From Flavobacterium hibisci (GTDB taxonomy: Bacteria > Bacteroidota > Bacteroidia > Flavobacteriales > Flavobacteriaceae): a DNA stretch of 64,000 nt. The DNA lies in the NCBI RefSeq assembly GCF_020026925.1, contig NZ_JAIQDW010000007.1:1-64000 (forward strand), read 5' to 3'. Shown here piece by piece: positions 1-8,272 of this stretch. The stretch's first letter is position 1. Every line of letters begins with the position of its first letter. The notes beneath the pieces were generated by a model. The model did not search any database, was not told where the DNA came from, and saw only the letters and a program-made list of their open reading frames with translations. The translations under genes were made by a program, and so were the position numbers.

Positions 1-160
1 TCCAGGCTAACTATTATTCGACGAATATCTATCGGTTCTTTTTCGAATCTCCCGATTCCATTACTCTTATTATTTTGTCTTGAAATCTCTTTCAAAACGG
101 CTGTCAATTCAATATGTCTACGAACGTGTTTCTTTTCTTGTTTCGCTTGTCTCTCAAAGC
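1..160 (-). other. probable 5' leader of an rRNA operon lying off the left edge
   Basis: Read on the minus strand, this stretch follows three tandem promoters and has no credible reading frame. It contains short inverted repeats (GAATC/GATTC near 43-58 and TATTCG/CGAATA near 15-28). A long untranslated leader behind several strong promoters is typical of rRNA operons in Flavobacterium, so 16S rRNA probably begins just left of base 1. No part of the mature rRNA is visible, so this is inference. Confidence 0.55.
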
Positions 161-166
161 GGGTGC

Positions 167-197
167 AAAAGTAGAAATCTTTTTTGATTCCTGCAAG
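167..197 (-). promoter_or_regulatory. tandem promoter P3 (proximal), Bacteroidota type
   Basis: On the minus strand a -7 box TACTTTTG (167-174) lies 20 bases after a TTG -33 element (194-196). It is followed at once by CACCCGC, as in the two upstream promoters. It points leftward to the RNA operon off the edge. Confidence 0.75.
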
Positions 198-290
198 AAA
201 AATTTAAAGTTTTTTTTGAAATTTTCTCAATCCCAATTTCTTTGTTTTCCTTACCAGTCTCTCAACGAACTTCCGTGTTTTGCGGGGGTG

Positions 291-321
291 CAAATGTAAA
301 AAGCATTTTCAAATCTCACAA
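291..321 (-). promoter_or_regulatory. tandem promoter P2 (middle), Bacteroidota type
   Basis: Minus-strand -7 box TACATTTG (291-298) with TTG at 319-321, spacing 20 bases. It is followed by CACCCCCGC, the same start region as P1 and P3. Confidence 0.75.
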
Positions 322-410
322 GCTTTTTTGAATCTTTTTTTGCTTTATTTCTAAAAACTCGATTCCTTTTCTTGTCAGTATTTCGATGAACGCCTTCGCT
401 GTTGCGGGTG

Positions 411-440
411 CAAAAGTAATACATCTATTTACATTTCCAA
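411..440 (-). promoter_or_regulatory. tandem promoter P1 (distal), Bacteroidota type
   Basis: Minus-strand -7 box TACTTTTG (411-418) with TTG at 438-440, spacing 19 bases. It is followed by CACCCGC. From 441 to about 673 I see nothing beyond A/T-rich sequence. Confidence 0.7.
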
Positions 441-673
441 CCCTTTTTTTTATATTTTTTCCATGTTTTCACAAACTATTTCTTAACTAACTGGTAACAG
501 CTTTTTTACAAATCTATCTTTCTTGGATTTATGTAGGTTTTTTCTTGGTTTAGATGTGTTTTTATCAAATTTGATCGTTTATGTCTGGGCGATTTTATAG
601 AATTATCAGAAATCAGGACCGTTTTAAAGACAATATCATTCTTTCTCCTAACAAAATTCCCTAAAACCCTCTT

Positions 674-752
674 TAGCCCCGATAGAAGAGGAAATCCTTT
701 TGCTTTTTTCTTTAAAAAGCAAAAGATTGAAGCGGATAGCGGGAATAAGCTA
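674..752 (+). repeat. dispersed hairpin repeat, copy A
   Basis: One of four copies in this window. It starts TAGCCCCGATAGAAG and ends GCGGATAGCGGGAATAAGCTA, around a central hairpin at 697-725 (arms CTTTTGCTTTTT and AAAAAGCAAAAG). The stem sequence differs from the other copies yet still pairs. A 94-codon minus-strand frame across it is not a gene. Confidence 0.75.
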
Positions 753-850
753 CTAACAATATCAATAAATTTAAAACATCTGGCTTCCACTTAGCCAGAC
801 AATAATTTCAATCCTAATATATATAACATGATTTCTACTTATATAAAAAA

Positions 851-882
851 TAATCCCGATAGTCTTGTAACTATAGGGATTA
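851..882 (-). terminator. terminator after the DsbA-like gene
   Basis: Inverted repeat with arms AATCCC-TATAGT and ACTATCGGGATT, six-base loop, followed on the minus strand by a T-rich run. It lies just past the stop of the oxidoreductase gene. Confidence 0.65.
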
Positions 883-902
883 CTATTTTGAAATATTCAA
901 GG

Positions 903-1532
903 TTATTTCCTTATCTCATTAATTGTTTGTACAAAAGCTTCAACAGGCTGCGCTCCTGAAACAGCATATTTTCTATCAAAAACAAAAAACGGCACACCCT
1001 GTACTCCAATTTGCTGTGCTTCGGCAATATCATTTTGCACATCATTCAAAAACACACTCTCATTTTCTATTACTTTACGAAGTTCATTTTTATCTAAACC
1101 TGCCTGAATCCCTAACTCTATTAAAGTCGAAGCATCATTTAAATCTTTTCCTTCAGTAAAATATGCTTTAAAGAAAACCTCTTCCATTTCATCACTCAGT
1201 TTCCTTGTTTTTGCTAAATGTATAATCCGATGAGCTGTTAGCGAATTCGAAACAATTGCTTTCTCAAAATGATAATCTAAACCAACATTTTTCGCACGTT
1301 CAACAACGGCTTTATGCATTTCTTTTGACTGCTCAACTGAAATACCTTTACGTTCAGCTAAAAAAGTATAAATATCCTTGCCATTCTGAGGAGCTATTGA
1401 CGGATCGAGTTGAAAACTTTTCCATTCAATTTCAAACTCCTCATTTGGAAATTCCGCTAAAGCCTTTTCTAATTGTCTTTTTCCTATATAACAAAACGGA
1501 CACATGATATCCGACCAAATTTCTATTTTCAT
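903..1532 (-). CDS. DsbA family (FrnE-like) thiol oxidoreductase
   Basis: This 209-residue protein has a thioredoxin fold of the DsbA/FrnE type. A CPFC active site sits at residues 11-14 directly after the first strand, and the cis-proline loop GVPFF is near residue 181, as the family requires. There is no signal peptide, so it acts in the cytoplasm, unlike true DsbA. FrnE proteins are cytosolic disulfide isomerases or oxidoreductases; some relatives are 2-hydroxychromene-2-carboxylate isomerases, but those lack this CxxC. It stands alone, with its own terminator downstream and the dnaN terminator upstream. The family call is secure and the substrate is unknown. Confidence 0.88.
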   Translation of the reverse strand: MKIEIWSDIMCPFCYIGKRQLEKALAEFPNEEFEIEWKSFQLDPSIAPQNGKDIYTFLAERKGISVEQSKEMHKAVVERAKNVGLDYHFEKAIVSNSLTAHRIIHLAKTRKLSDEMEEVFFKAYFTEGKDLNDASTLIELGIQAGLDKNELRKVIENESVFLNDVQNDIAEAQQIGVQGVPFFVFDRKYAVSGAQPVEAFVQTINEIRK

Positions 1533-1867
1533 ACTACAAAGTTAGGAAAATTTGTTTCAGGTTTAAAGTTTCAGGTTTCACGTTGAATACTTTGTGTAAA
1601 GTTTGACCACAAAGCAATCCAAGTTTTTTTCTCAGCTCATATTTAAAAACGCAAAGTTCGCATAACTCTATTTAAATCTTATCACTTTACGATTAGACTA
1701 ATACCTAACTTGAAACATGAAACAAAATAAAAAACCGCAACTCTTATTAAGAATTGCGGTTTCTAGGTATAAAAAATGGTTGGTTAATAGCGATATTTTT
1801 TTTTTACAATGATAAATCTTTAATTTGAAACTAAAAAATACCCCTGTAACAAAAAGCTATTCTGATG
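1533..1867. other. intergenic gap, no gene seen
   Basis: The gap between dnaN and the oxidoreductase gene holds the dnaN terminator (1731-1763) and degenerate GTTTCAGGTTT-like direct and inverted repeats (1555-1580 and near 1715-1730). I see no reading frame worth calling. Confidence 0.6.
1731..1763 (-). terminator. terminator after dnaN
   Basis: Near-perfect hairpin: AAACCGCAA (1732-1740) pairs with TTGCGGTTT (1754-1762), and the inner TCTT/AAGA bases also pair. A-rich and T-rich flanks make it usable in both directions. Confidence 0.75.
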
Positions 1868-2986
1868 TTAACTATTTAACATTACAGGCATTACCAACAT
1901 TGTAACAGTTTCTCCCTCTTCCAAACCATCAACCGGAGTTAAGATTCCGGCTCTATTAGGCAATGACATTTCTAACATAATCATATCTGATTGCAGGTTA
2001 GTCAACATTTCTGTTAAAAAACGTGAATTGAAACCAATTTGCAGATCATCACCCTGGTAATCGCAAGTTAATCTTTCCTCAGCTTTGTTTGAATAATCAA
2101 TATCTTCAGCAGAAACATTTAATTCAGCTCCGGCGATTTTTAAACGAATTTGATGCGTAGTTTTATTTGAGAAAATCGCGACACGCTTAACAGAACTCAA
2201 AAATAAAGAACGGTCAATCATTAATCTGTTTGGATTTTCTTTTGGTATCACCGCTTCGTAATTTGGATACTTCCCATCGATTAGACGACACATCAAAATA
2301 TAATTATCAAATGAGAAAGTTGCATTTGAATCGTTATATTCAATTTTTACTTCTGCATCAGAACTTCCAAGAATACTTTTTAAAATATTCAAAGGTTTTT
2401 TAGGCATAATAAAATCTGCAACCTGAGATGCTTTTACATCCGTACGTGCATATTTCACCAATTTATGAGCATCTGTAGCAACGAAAGTTAATCCTTCCGG
2501 TGAAAACTGAAAGAAAACTCCAGACATTACCGGGCGCAAATCATCATTACCAGCTGCGAAAATAGTTTTACTTACCGCAGTAGCCAATACATCTGCCGGA
2601 ACGATAGTAACAGATGGGTCATCAAGATTTACTGATTTAGGAAATTCTTCTCCGGCAGCATAAGCCAATGCATACTTTCCTGAATTAGAACTAATTTCCA
2701 CTGTGTTATTATCTTCAACTGTAAAGGCTAAAGGCTGCTCAGGAAATGTTTTTAAAATTTCAAGTAAAAGTTTTGCCGGCACAGCTACACTTCCCTTACT
2801 CTTAGAGTCGATTGATAATGTTGCCGACATTGTAGTTTCAAGATCTGAAGCAGAAACTGTCAACTCATCATTATTAAGTTCAAATAAGAAGTTGTCCAAA
2901 ATAGGCAACGTATTGTTACTGTTAATTACACTACCTAAAACTTGTAATTGTTTTAATAAGTAAGAACTCGATACTATAAATTTCAT
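1868..2986 (-). CDS. dnaN: DNA polymerase III beta subunit (sliding clamp)
   Basis: The 372-residue length matches bacterial beta clamps. The protein begins MKFIVSSSYLLKQLQ and shows three successive clamp domains of about 120 residues. The central domain carries the conserved segment RPVMSGV followed by FVATDAHKL, and the C-terminus ends in the usual hydrophobic VMPVMLNS. The clamp encircles DNA and tethers the replicative polymerase; its peptide-binding pocket also recruits other replication and repair proteins. It lies directly downstream of gldFG on the same strand but has its own promoter (3048-3079). No dnaA is present, so this is not evidence for the origin. Confidence 0.97.
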   Translation of the reverse strand: MKFIVSSSYLLKQLQVLGSVINSNNTLPILDNFLFELNNDELTVSASDLETTMSATLSIDSKSKGSVAVPAKLLLEILKTFPEQPLAFTVEDNNTVEISSNSGKYALAYAAGEEFPKSVNLDDPSVTIVPADVLATAVSKTIFAAGNDDLRPVMSGVFFQFSPEGLTFVATDAHKLVKYARTDVKASQVADFIMPKKPLNILKSILGSSDAEVKIEYNDSNATFSFDNYILMCRLIDGKYPNYEAVIPKENPNRLMIDRSLFLSSVKRVAIFSNKTTHQIRLKIAGAELNVSAEDIDYSNKAEERLTCDYQGDDLQIGFNSRFLTEMLTNLQSDMIMLEMSLPNRAGILTPVDGLEEGETVTMLVMPVMLNS

Positions 2987-3047
2987 CTGTTTGTTTTTAA
3001 TTTTTGAGCCTATTTATCGGTTATTTAAACTTTAAAAATAAGGATTA

Positions 3048-3079
3048 CAAATATATCGTAAACAATCTTAGTTTTACAA
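3048..3079 (-). promoter_or_regulatory. dnaN promoter, Bacteroidota type
   Basis: On the minus strand a -7 box TATATTTG (3048-3055) is preceded by TTG (3077-3079) with 21 bases between. It falls in the 108-base gap between gldG and dnaN. Confidence 0.6.
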
Positions 3080-3094
3080 TTTTTTTATTAACAT

Positions 3095-4780
3095 CTATTT
3101 GCTGTATTTTCTTTTTCGGATATAGGTAAACAGAAGCCCGAAAACCAACAAAACTAAGATTGGAAGTCCGATAGTTATGAATTGCGTCTGAGTATAATTT
3201 TCATAAACTTTCTCTTTATCCAATAGAGGCAAATCTAAATCCTTACTTCTAATGTTAATAAGTCCGGTATCATCCAGCAAATAATTGATACAGTTCATTA
3301 CAAAATCTTTGTTGTCGTATAAATTTCCTGAGCGCTGGTCGTAACCCAATTCCACTGGCATTCTGTTTTTATCCAATTGATTTCTAGCCAAATCACCATC
3401 AGAAATAACAATCATTTTAGTAGGTTTTCCTTTTGCTAAAAATGAATTTTCTTTGAAAGCCAAAACACGATTTTCAAAAACCGAATGAAAACTTCCTTCT
3501 AGTAAAACCGACATTGGTAAATTTCCTTTATTAAGATAATCCTTCGGAGAAGTCTGCTCTGAAACAATACCTAAATTGACTTCAAACGGCGTTCCTATTT
3601 TTTTGGAATAAGGTGATGACTGCAATAAAACAGTTTTCTTAACTCCGTTTTTCAATGTATCTATTGGACTGGCAAAATCAAATTTGATTCCGCCTAAATT
3701 TTTCACAATCGGATGTTTACTTTCAGGTGATACTAATGGCGTAAATTTCCAGATAAAATCCTGGTATTGTGTTGCACTTCCCTGCTCACCTGTCGCTAAT
3801 TTTATTGGACTCCCCTGTTCGTCTTTTACCAAATCAGGATTGATCCTGAATCCGTATTTAAAGAACATATCATTCAGATTCAAATCCCTTGGATAAGCCA
3901 GAGTTGCCCCTGCCTGATTGTAAAGGCTGTCCATATCTGCAGACACCTGATCAATAAGCCACAATGATTTACCACCATTCATTATAAACTGATCTAAAAC
4001 CTGTTTTTCCTCATCAGAAAAAGCTTCAGTAGGTTTTACGATAATTGCTAAATCATATTTCTTTAAGGCATTTAAACTTCCATTAGGATCTTTACCTACA
4101 GAGTCAAGCGTAAAAGGTCCTATGTAATAACTTTCACGAATTTGCATCAACATTTTGGCAATATGAATTTCATTCATTTCCCCATTCCCTTTAATGATCG
4201 CGACTTTCTTTTGCTTGTCTTTAGTAATTTTATTGATAGCATCCGCTATTGAGTATTCTAAATGCTGAATTGAACCTATTACTTTTTGCGTAGTAGAAGC
4301 CCCCATTCTATTCTTCAATAAGGGAATATTTATTTCCCGGTTGTTATAGACTGCAACTGCCCATGGAAAAACCATTGCCTGAGACTGTTTTCCCTTGTCA
4401 TCAACCGTAATATTTACCGGAATTAAACCTTTTTGAAAAAGTGATTTTGTTAACGCTTCGCTTTCATCTTTATTTTCTAAAGGATTTACAAATTCAAAAA
4501 CAATATTAGAATTATAAGCTTGAAACTCTTCTAACAACTGCCTGGTTTCTTGCTGCAAACGTCTGAAGTCAGCCGGCAAATCACCCTGCATATAAATCTT
4601 TACAGATAAAGGATTTTTCACCTGTTTAACAATCTGTAAAGAAGTTTCGGACAATGTATATCTTTTGTCTTTTGTTAAATCAAATCGATAAAAAAACAAA
4701 GAGCCTAATACATTCAGGACAACTAAAACAAAAATTGTGATCCATAACGTCTTGATATTTATTTGGGCAGATGGTTTCAT
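3095..4780 (-). CDS. gldG: gliding-motility ABC transporter substrate-binding-like protein GldG
   Basis: This 561-residue protein has one membrane segment near the N-terminus (about residues 12-32) and one near the C-terminus (about 535-555, before the basic tail RKRKYSK). Between them is a large extracytoplasmic domain of the GldG/ABC_transp_aux type. GldG works with GldF and the ATPase GldA in the ABC system described for Flavobacterium johnsoniae gliding; what it transports is unresolved. Its start codon shares one base with the gldF stop (TAATG), so the two are translationally coupled. No gldA is in the window, consistent with its separate location in F. johnsoniae. Confidence 0.93.
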   Translation of the reverse strand: MKPSAQINIKTLWITIFVLVVLNVLGSLFFYRFDLTKDKRYTLSETSLQIVKQVKNPLSVKIYMQGDLPADFRRLQQETRQLLEEFQAYNSNIVFEFVNPLENKDESEALTKSLFQKGLIPVNITVDDKGKQSQAMVFPWAVAVYNNREINIPLLKNRMGASTTQKVIGSIQHLEYSIADAINKITKDKQKKVAIIKGNGEMNEIHIAKMLMQIRESYYIGPFTLDSVGKDPNGSLNALKKYDLAIIVKPTEAFSDEEKQVLDQFIMNGGKSLWLIDQVSADMDSLYNQAGATLAYPRDLNLNDMFFKYGFRINPDLVKDEQGSPIKLATGEQGSATQYQDFIWKFTPLVSPESKHPIVKNLGGIKFDFASPIDTLKNGVKKTVLLQSSPYSKKIGTPFEVNLGIVSEQTSPKDYLNKGNLPMSVLLEGSFHSVFENRVLAFKENSFLAKGKPTKMIVISDGDLARNQLDKNRMPVELGYDQRSGNLYDNKDFVMNCINYLLDDTGLINIRSKDLDLPLLDKEKVYENYTQTQFITIGLPILVLLVFGLLFTYIRKRKYSK

Positions 4781-5505
4781 TAGGCTTTAAAAGATTTTAA
4801 TTGATAAACTGTAAATGACAAAAACAGAAGTGTAATACTTAAAAAGTAAATTACATCACGGGTGTCAATTACTCCCCTACTCATACTTTTAAAATGGTCC
4901 TGCATTCCTAAAACAGAAATAAAACCAGAAAATCCAGGAATTAGAGAAGCCAGTCCCTCAAAACCGTAATAAAAGAAAAAACATAAAAAAACAGAAACGA
5001 TAAAGGCCACAATTTGATTTTCTGAAAGTGTAGAAGTAAAAATTCCAATAGCTGAATAAGCTGCAATCAGAAATAATAACCCGAAGTAAGAACCAATCGT
5101 ACTTCCCATATCGATGTTTCCTTCAGGGAAGCCCAGATTTGAAATCACTTTTACATATACAAATGTTGGGATTATTGCCAAGATAATCAAAAATGCAGCA
5201 CCTAAAAACTTTCCGTTTACAATTTGCCAAATTGATAATGGTTTAGTCAGCAGCAATTCCAGTGTTCCTTGTTTTTTTTCATCAGAAAAACTTCTCATGG
5301 TTACTGCCGGAATAAGGAAAATTAGAATCCAGGGTGCCAAAGTGAAGAATGGAGTCAAATCTGCATAACCTGTATTTAGAATATTATAATCTCCTTCAAA
5401 AACCCATAAAAATAGCCCGTTGCTGATTAAGAAAATCGCAATGACCAAATAGCCTATTGGAGAACCAAAAAAGGATTTTATTTCCCGTAAAATGATTGAT
5501 TTCAT
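4780..5505 (-). CDS. gldF: gliding-motility ABC transporter permease GldF
   Basis: This 241-residue membrane protein has about six predicted transmembrane segments, in an ABC-2 permease layout. The region TMRSFSDEKKQGTLELLLTK after the second membrane span is the coupling motif seen in ABC-2 permeases. It pairs with GldG (one-base stop/start overlap downstream) and, by family knowledge, with the ATPase GldA encoded elsewhere. Start chosen at MKSIILREIKSFFGSPIGY, which places the first membrane segment correctly. A possible -7 box TATTTTTG lies on the minus strand at 5582-5589, and one arm of the TTCGTTTAATCG repeat sits between it and the start. Confidence 0.93.
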   Translation of the reverse strand: MKSIILREIKSFFGSPIGYLVIAIFLISNGLFLWVFEGDYNILNTGYADLTPFFTLAPWILIFLIPAVTMRSFSDEKKQGTLELLLTKPLSIWQIVNGKFLGAAFLIILAIIPTFVYVKVISNLGFPEGNIDMGSTIGSYFGLLFLIAAYSAIGIFTSTLSENQIVAFIVSVFLCFFFYYGFEGLASLIPGFSGFISVLGMQDHFKSMSRGVIDTRDVIYFLSITLLFLSFTVYQLKSFKA

Positions 5506-5512
5506 GTAAAAA

Positions 5513-5537
5513 CGTTTATTCGTTTAATCGTTTGATT
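5513..5537 (-). repeat. single arm of the TTCGTTTAATCG repeat, upstream of gldF
   Basis: The plus strand reads CGTTTATTCGTTTAATCG just before the gldF start. This matches the arms of the long palindromes upstream of valS and mdh. Only one arm is present here. Confidence 0.5.
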
Positions 5538-5703
5538 TTGTTATTTGCTTTAGCATTATAACCAAAGGCATTACAAGCGCGCAAAAATACCAAAATTGAT
5601 TCTTCTTTTTTAGAAAAAAAATAAAATTCCAATGAATATGTTTTGACTAATAATGAGCGCCTAAATACATTCTAATTTTACCTTTCATCTAAATCTTAAA
5701 TTG

Positions 5704-6531
5704 TTAGAAAAACTGTATTGTAATCACATCTCTGTAATTCAGTCCTAATAAGCTATTTGCAGAACCAACTTTTGAAGGATTGCTTCTAAAAATAGCTATT
5801 TCCAGGAAACCGGCTTCATTAAAAATAGCCAGTTTTTCGCCTTCGTATGTTTTTATAGGATACTTATCCGAAGTGGCAATGGCAGAATAATTGGGCAAAA
5901 TCGTTTTGATACTTTTAGGATTCATAACAATTTCGTAAGAACGACCTTTGGCAACCTCCAAAAATTGCTTTTTAGAGATATTAGTTACTACGTTTCCAAA
6001 ATGGTCAATATAAATAACATACCCTTTAAGTGAATTGCCATCGTTTGAAACTACTGCCTGCAATTCGTTTATTTCTTTAATCTCTGTGATTTCTTTTCCA
6101 ATAACATTTAACAACCCGCCTTTTGCAATATGACAGGCTACTTGTATAAAAACATCCAAGTCAGTATAATCGGCAGGAAAACGATCATGGATATTAATTT
6201 CGACAATTTTCTGCGGCACAATCTTTTGCGTCAGCATACTTAAAATCCCGTTATCAGCACAAATAAAGTAGTGATCATTCCACAGCATGGCGATATGCTG
6301 ATTCTCTTTATTTAATTCAATATCGACGCCAATTAAATGAACAGTTCCTTTTGGAAAACTCAGATAGGAAGCACCAATAATGTAACTAGCTTCAGCAGTG
6401 TTGAATGGATCAATATCGTGTGAAATGTCTATGATTTTTGCTTCCGGAATTTCAGAAAGAATTTTACCCTTCAACGAACCAACAAAGTGGTCTTTCAAGC
6501 CATAATCGGTAGTAAGGGTAATTATTGACAT
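5704..6531 (-). CDS. SAM hydroxide adenosyltransferase (DUF62 family)
   Basis: This 275-residue protein belongs to the family of SAM-dependent chlorinase/fluorinase and SAM hydroxide adenosyltransferase. The N-terminus MSIITLTTDYGLKDHFVG carries the diagnostic TDxGxxDxxVG motif, and a second conserved block ADNGILS lies near residue 98. The smaller C-terminal domain contains IDHFGNVVTNI. Most bacterial members hydrolyse S-adenosylmethionine to adenosine and methionine; true halogenases are rare and cannot be assumed here. No signal peptide is present. It lies alone between gldF and the divergent phoH-like gene. The family is certain and the reaction is inferred. Confidence 0.9.
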   Translation of the reverse strand: MSIITLTTDYGLKDHFVGSLKGKILSEIPEAKIIDISHDIDPFNTAEASYIIGASYLSFPKGTVHLIGVDIELNKENQHIAMLWNDHYFICADNGILSMLTQKIVPQKIVEINIHDRFPADYTDLDVFIQVACHIAKGGLLNVIGKEITEIKEINELQAVVSNDGNSLKGYVIYIDHFGNVVTNISKKQFLEVAKGRSYEIVMNPKSIKTILPNYSAIATSDKYPIKTYEGEKLAIFNEAGFLEIAIFRSNPSKVGSANSLLGLNYRDVITIQFF

Positions 6532-6710
6532 ATTTTTGTTTATAACTATTGGTAGTATTTAAATCTAATTTTCATTAAATTTGAGAAATGCAAAGCTAAT
6601 AATACTTAATGCAAATTGAAAGAAAGAAAATGCAATTTGCCTTTAAAGATATAAACATACCCGACAGTAGATTTGCAGACAAATTTATTTTTAATTAAAA
6701 ACTACCTCAT

Positions 6711-7661
6711 TTGAACGAAAGAATAATTGAGCTAATAGACATCGCCCCTAAAGAATTTTGGGGCGCTCAGGACAGCCATTTGGAAATAATTAAAAAGTAC
6801 TACCCAAAGCTTAAAATCGTAGCACGAGGGACCACTTTAAAGGCTTTTGGCGAAAAAGAAGTTTTAGATGAATTCGAAAAAAGATTTCAGAGGCTGATGC
6901 TTCATTTTACCCGATACAACAACATTGATGATAATGTAATTGAACGTGTGATTATGAGTGATGGTCAGGATGAAAGAAAATCATTAGATCATGACAAAAT
7001 ACTGGTTCATGGAGTTGGCGGTAAAATTATAAAAGCCATGACGCCTAATCAGCAATTACTTGTTGATACAATCAAAAAAAATGATATGGTGTTTGCTATT
7101 GGTCCTGCAGGAACCGGAAAAACGTATACCGGTGTTGCAATGGCAGTAAAAATGCTGAAAGATAAAGAAGTCAAAAGAATCATCCTTACACGTCCGGCGG
7201 TCGAAGCAGGCGAAAATCTTGGTTTTTTACCCGGGGATATGAAGGAAAAACTCGATCCGTACATGCAGCCGCTTTATGATGCTTTGCGTGATATGCTTCC
7301 AAACGAAAAACTCGAAGATTACATTTTAAAAGGAATTATTCAGATTGCGCCTTTGGCATTTATGCGCGGACGTACATTAGATAATGCTTTTGTAATTCTG
7401 GATGAAGCACAAAACACCACCCACTCACAAATGAAAATGTTTCTGACCCGTATGGGGAAAAACGCAAAATTCATGATTACGGGAGACCCGGGACAGGTCG
7501 ATTTGCCAAGAAGAACTATTTCCGGTCTGAAAGAAGCTATTTTGGTGCTGAAGGATATTGAAGGAATCGGAATTATTTATCTCGATGACAAAGACATTGT
7601 ACGTCACAGACTGGTTAAAAAGGTTATTGATGCTTATAAGCAAATAGAGAATCACGATTGA
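6711..7661 (+). CDS. PhoH-like ATPase
   Basis: This 316-residue PhoH family P-loop protein has Walker A GPAGTGKT at residues 131-138 and Walker B FVILDEAQN about 90 residues later. An N-terminal KH-like region precedes the ATPase domain, as in PhoL-type proteins. These cytoplasmic ATPases are linked to RNA metabolism and are often next to ybeY, which is not present here. The start is TTG (Met-Asn-Glu-Arg): an in-frame TAA lies only 12 bases upstream and there is no ATG between, so no earlier start is possible, and starting later would remove conserved sequence. A strong terminator follows. Confidence 0.92.
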   Translation: MNERIIELIDIAPKEFWGAQDSHLEIIKKYYPKLKIVARGTTLKAFGEKEVLDEFEKRFQRLMLHFTRYNNIDDNVIERVIMSDGQDERKSLDHDKILVHGVGGKIIKAMTPNQQLLVDTIKKNDMVFAIGPAGTGKTYTGVAMAVKMLKDKEVKRIILTRPAVEAGENLGFLPGDMKEKLDPYMQPLYDALRDMLPNEKLEDYILKGIIQIAPLAFMRGRTLDNAFVILDEAQNTTHSQMKMFLTRMGKNAKFMITGDPGQVDLPRRTISGLKEAILVLKDIEGIGIIYLDDKDIVRHRLVKKVIDAYKQIENHD

Positions 7662-7709
7662 TTTTATAAATGTCAAATGTAAAACGTGAAATGTGTTTTG
7701 ATGTTTATT

Positions 7710-7762
7710 AATATTCGTTTTGTGCTTATTTTGAAATAGGTACAAAACGAATATTTTTTTTG
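7710..7762 (+). terminator. terminator after the phoH-like gene
   Basis: ATATTCGTTTTGT (7711-7723) pairs with ACAAAACGAATAT (7742-7754) and is followed by a run of T. This is a strong intrinsic terminator. Confidence 0.75.
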
Positions 7763-7784
7763 AAGAAGTTTAAATGAAGAAAAC

Positions 7785-8147
7785 ATGAAACAACTGGATG
7801 ACTTTTATCTCAATCTGGAAGAACCTGTAAAAGAAACATTTCTTGCCTTAAAGCAAATTATTCTAAAAAAAGATGATGCTATTACACATGTACTGAAATA
7901 CGGAATGCCTTTTTTTTGTTATAAAGGAAAAATGTTCTGCTATTTATGGATTCACAAAAAACACAAAAAGCCCTATTTAAGTGTAGTAGAAGGGAAATAT
8001 TTTGACGAGCCCTTTTTACTTCAGGAAGCTCGTTCCAGAATGAAAATAATGCTATTTGATTCAGATAAAGATTTACCTTTGGAACAAATTGAAGCTCTTT
8101 TGACAAAAGCTTTAAATTTATATAAATCAGGAGTTGTAAAAGTTTAA
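7785..8147 (+). CDS. DUF1801 domain protein
   Basis: A 120-residue cytoplasmic protein of the DUF1801 (YdhG-like) family. Visible hallmarks are the N-terminal helical segment containing LDDFYLNLEEPVKETF, the strand pair ITHVLKYGMPFFCYKGKMF, and the later YLSVVEGKY region. The family fold resembles a small alpha/beta domain with no settled function; some relatives were once annotated as iron-uptake proteins. It sits between two terminator-bounded genes and appears monocistronic. Confidence 0.75.
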   Translation: MKQLDDFYLNLEEPVKETFLALKQIILKKDDAITHVLKYGMPFFCYKGKMFCYLWIHKKHKKPYLSVVEGKYFDEPFLLQEARSRMKIMLFDSDKDLPLEQIEALLTKALNLYKSGVVKV

Positions 8148-8215
8148 GTCTCTTCAGGAAATAGTTAAATAAATAATAAACTTGCCTTATTTCTGACTTC
8201 AGAACGTTTATAACT

Positions 8216-8246
8216 TTGGGCTTCCCGGCATAAAAGCTTAATTTTG
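8216..8246 (+). promoter_or_regulatory. promoter of the HAD phosphatase gene
   Basis: TTTG at 8215-8218 (TTG 8216-8218), then exactly 20 bases, then TAATTTTG at 8239-8246. This places the transcript start around 8252, about 20 bases before the ATG at 8273. Confidence 0.7.
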
Positions 8247-8272
8247 CACCTCATAAATATTTGATTATTAAT

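Noticed and set aside
114..299. 61-codon frame on the plus strand
   Set aside because: It lies opposite the tandem promoters and leader of a stable RNA operon and is rich in Phe, Ser and Leu from A/T-rich DNA.
506..790. 94-codon frame on the minus strand
   Set aside because: It runs across hairpin repeat copy A, has no family-like pattern and its sequence is explained by the repeat.
5704..6531. SAM-dependent halogenase
   Set aside because: The family match is clear, but halogenases are rare members and nothing nearby suggests halogenated metabolites; SAM hydrolysis is the safer reading.
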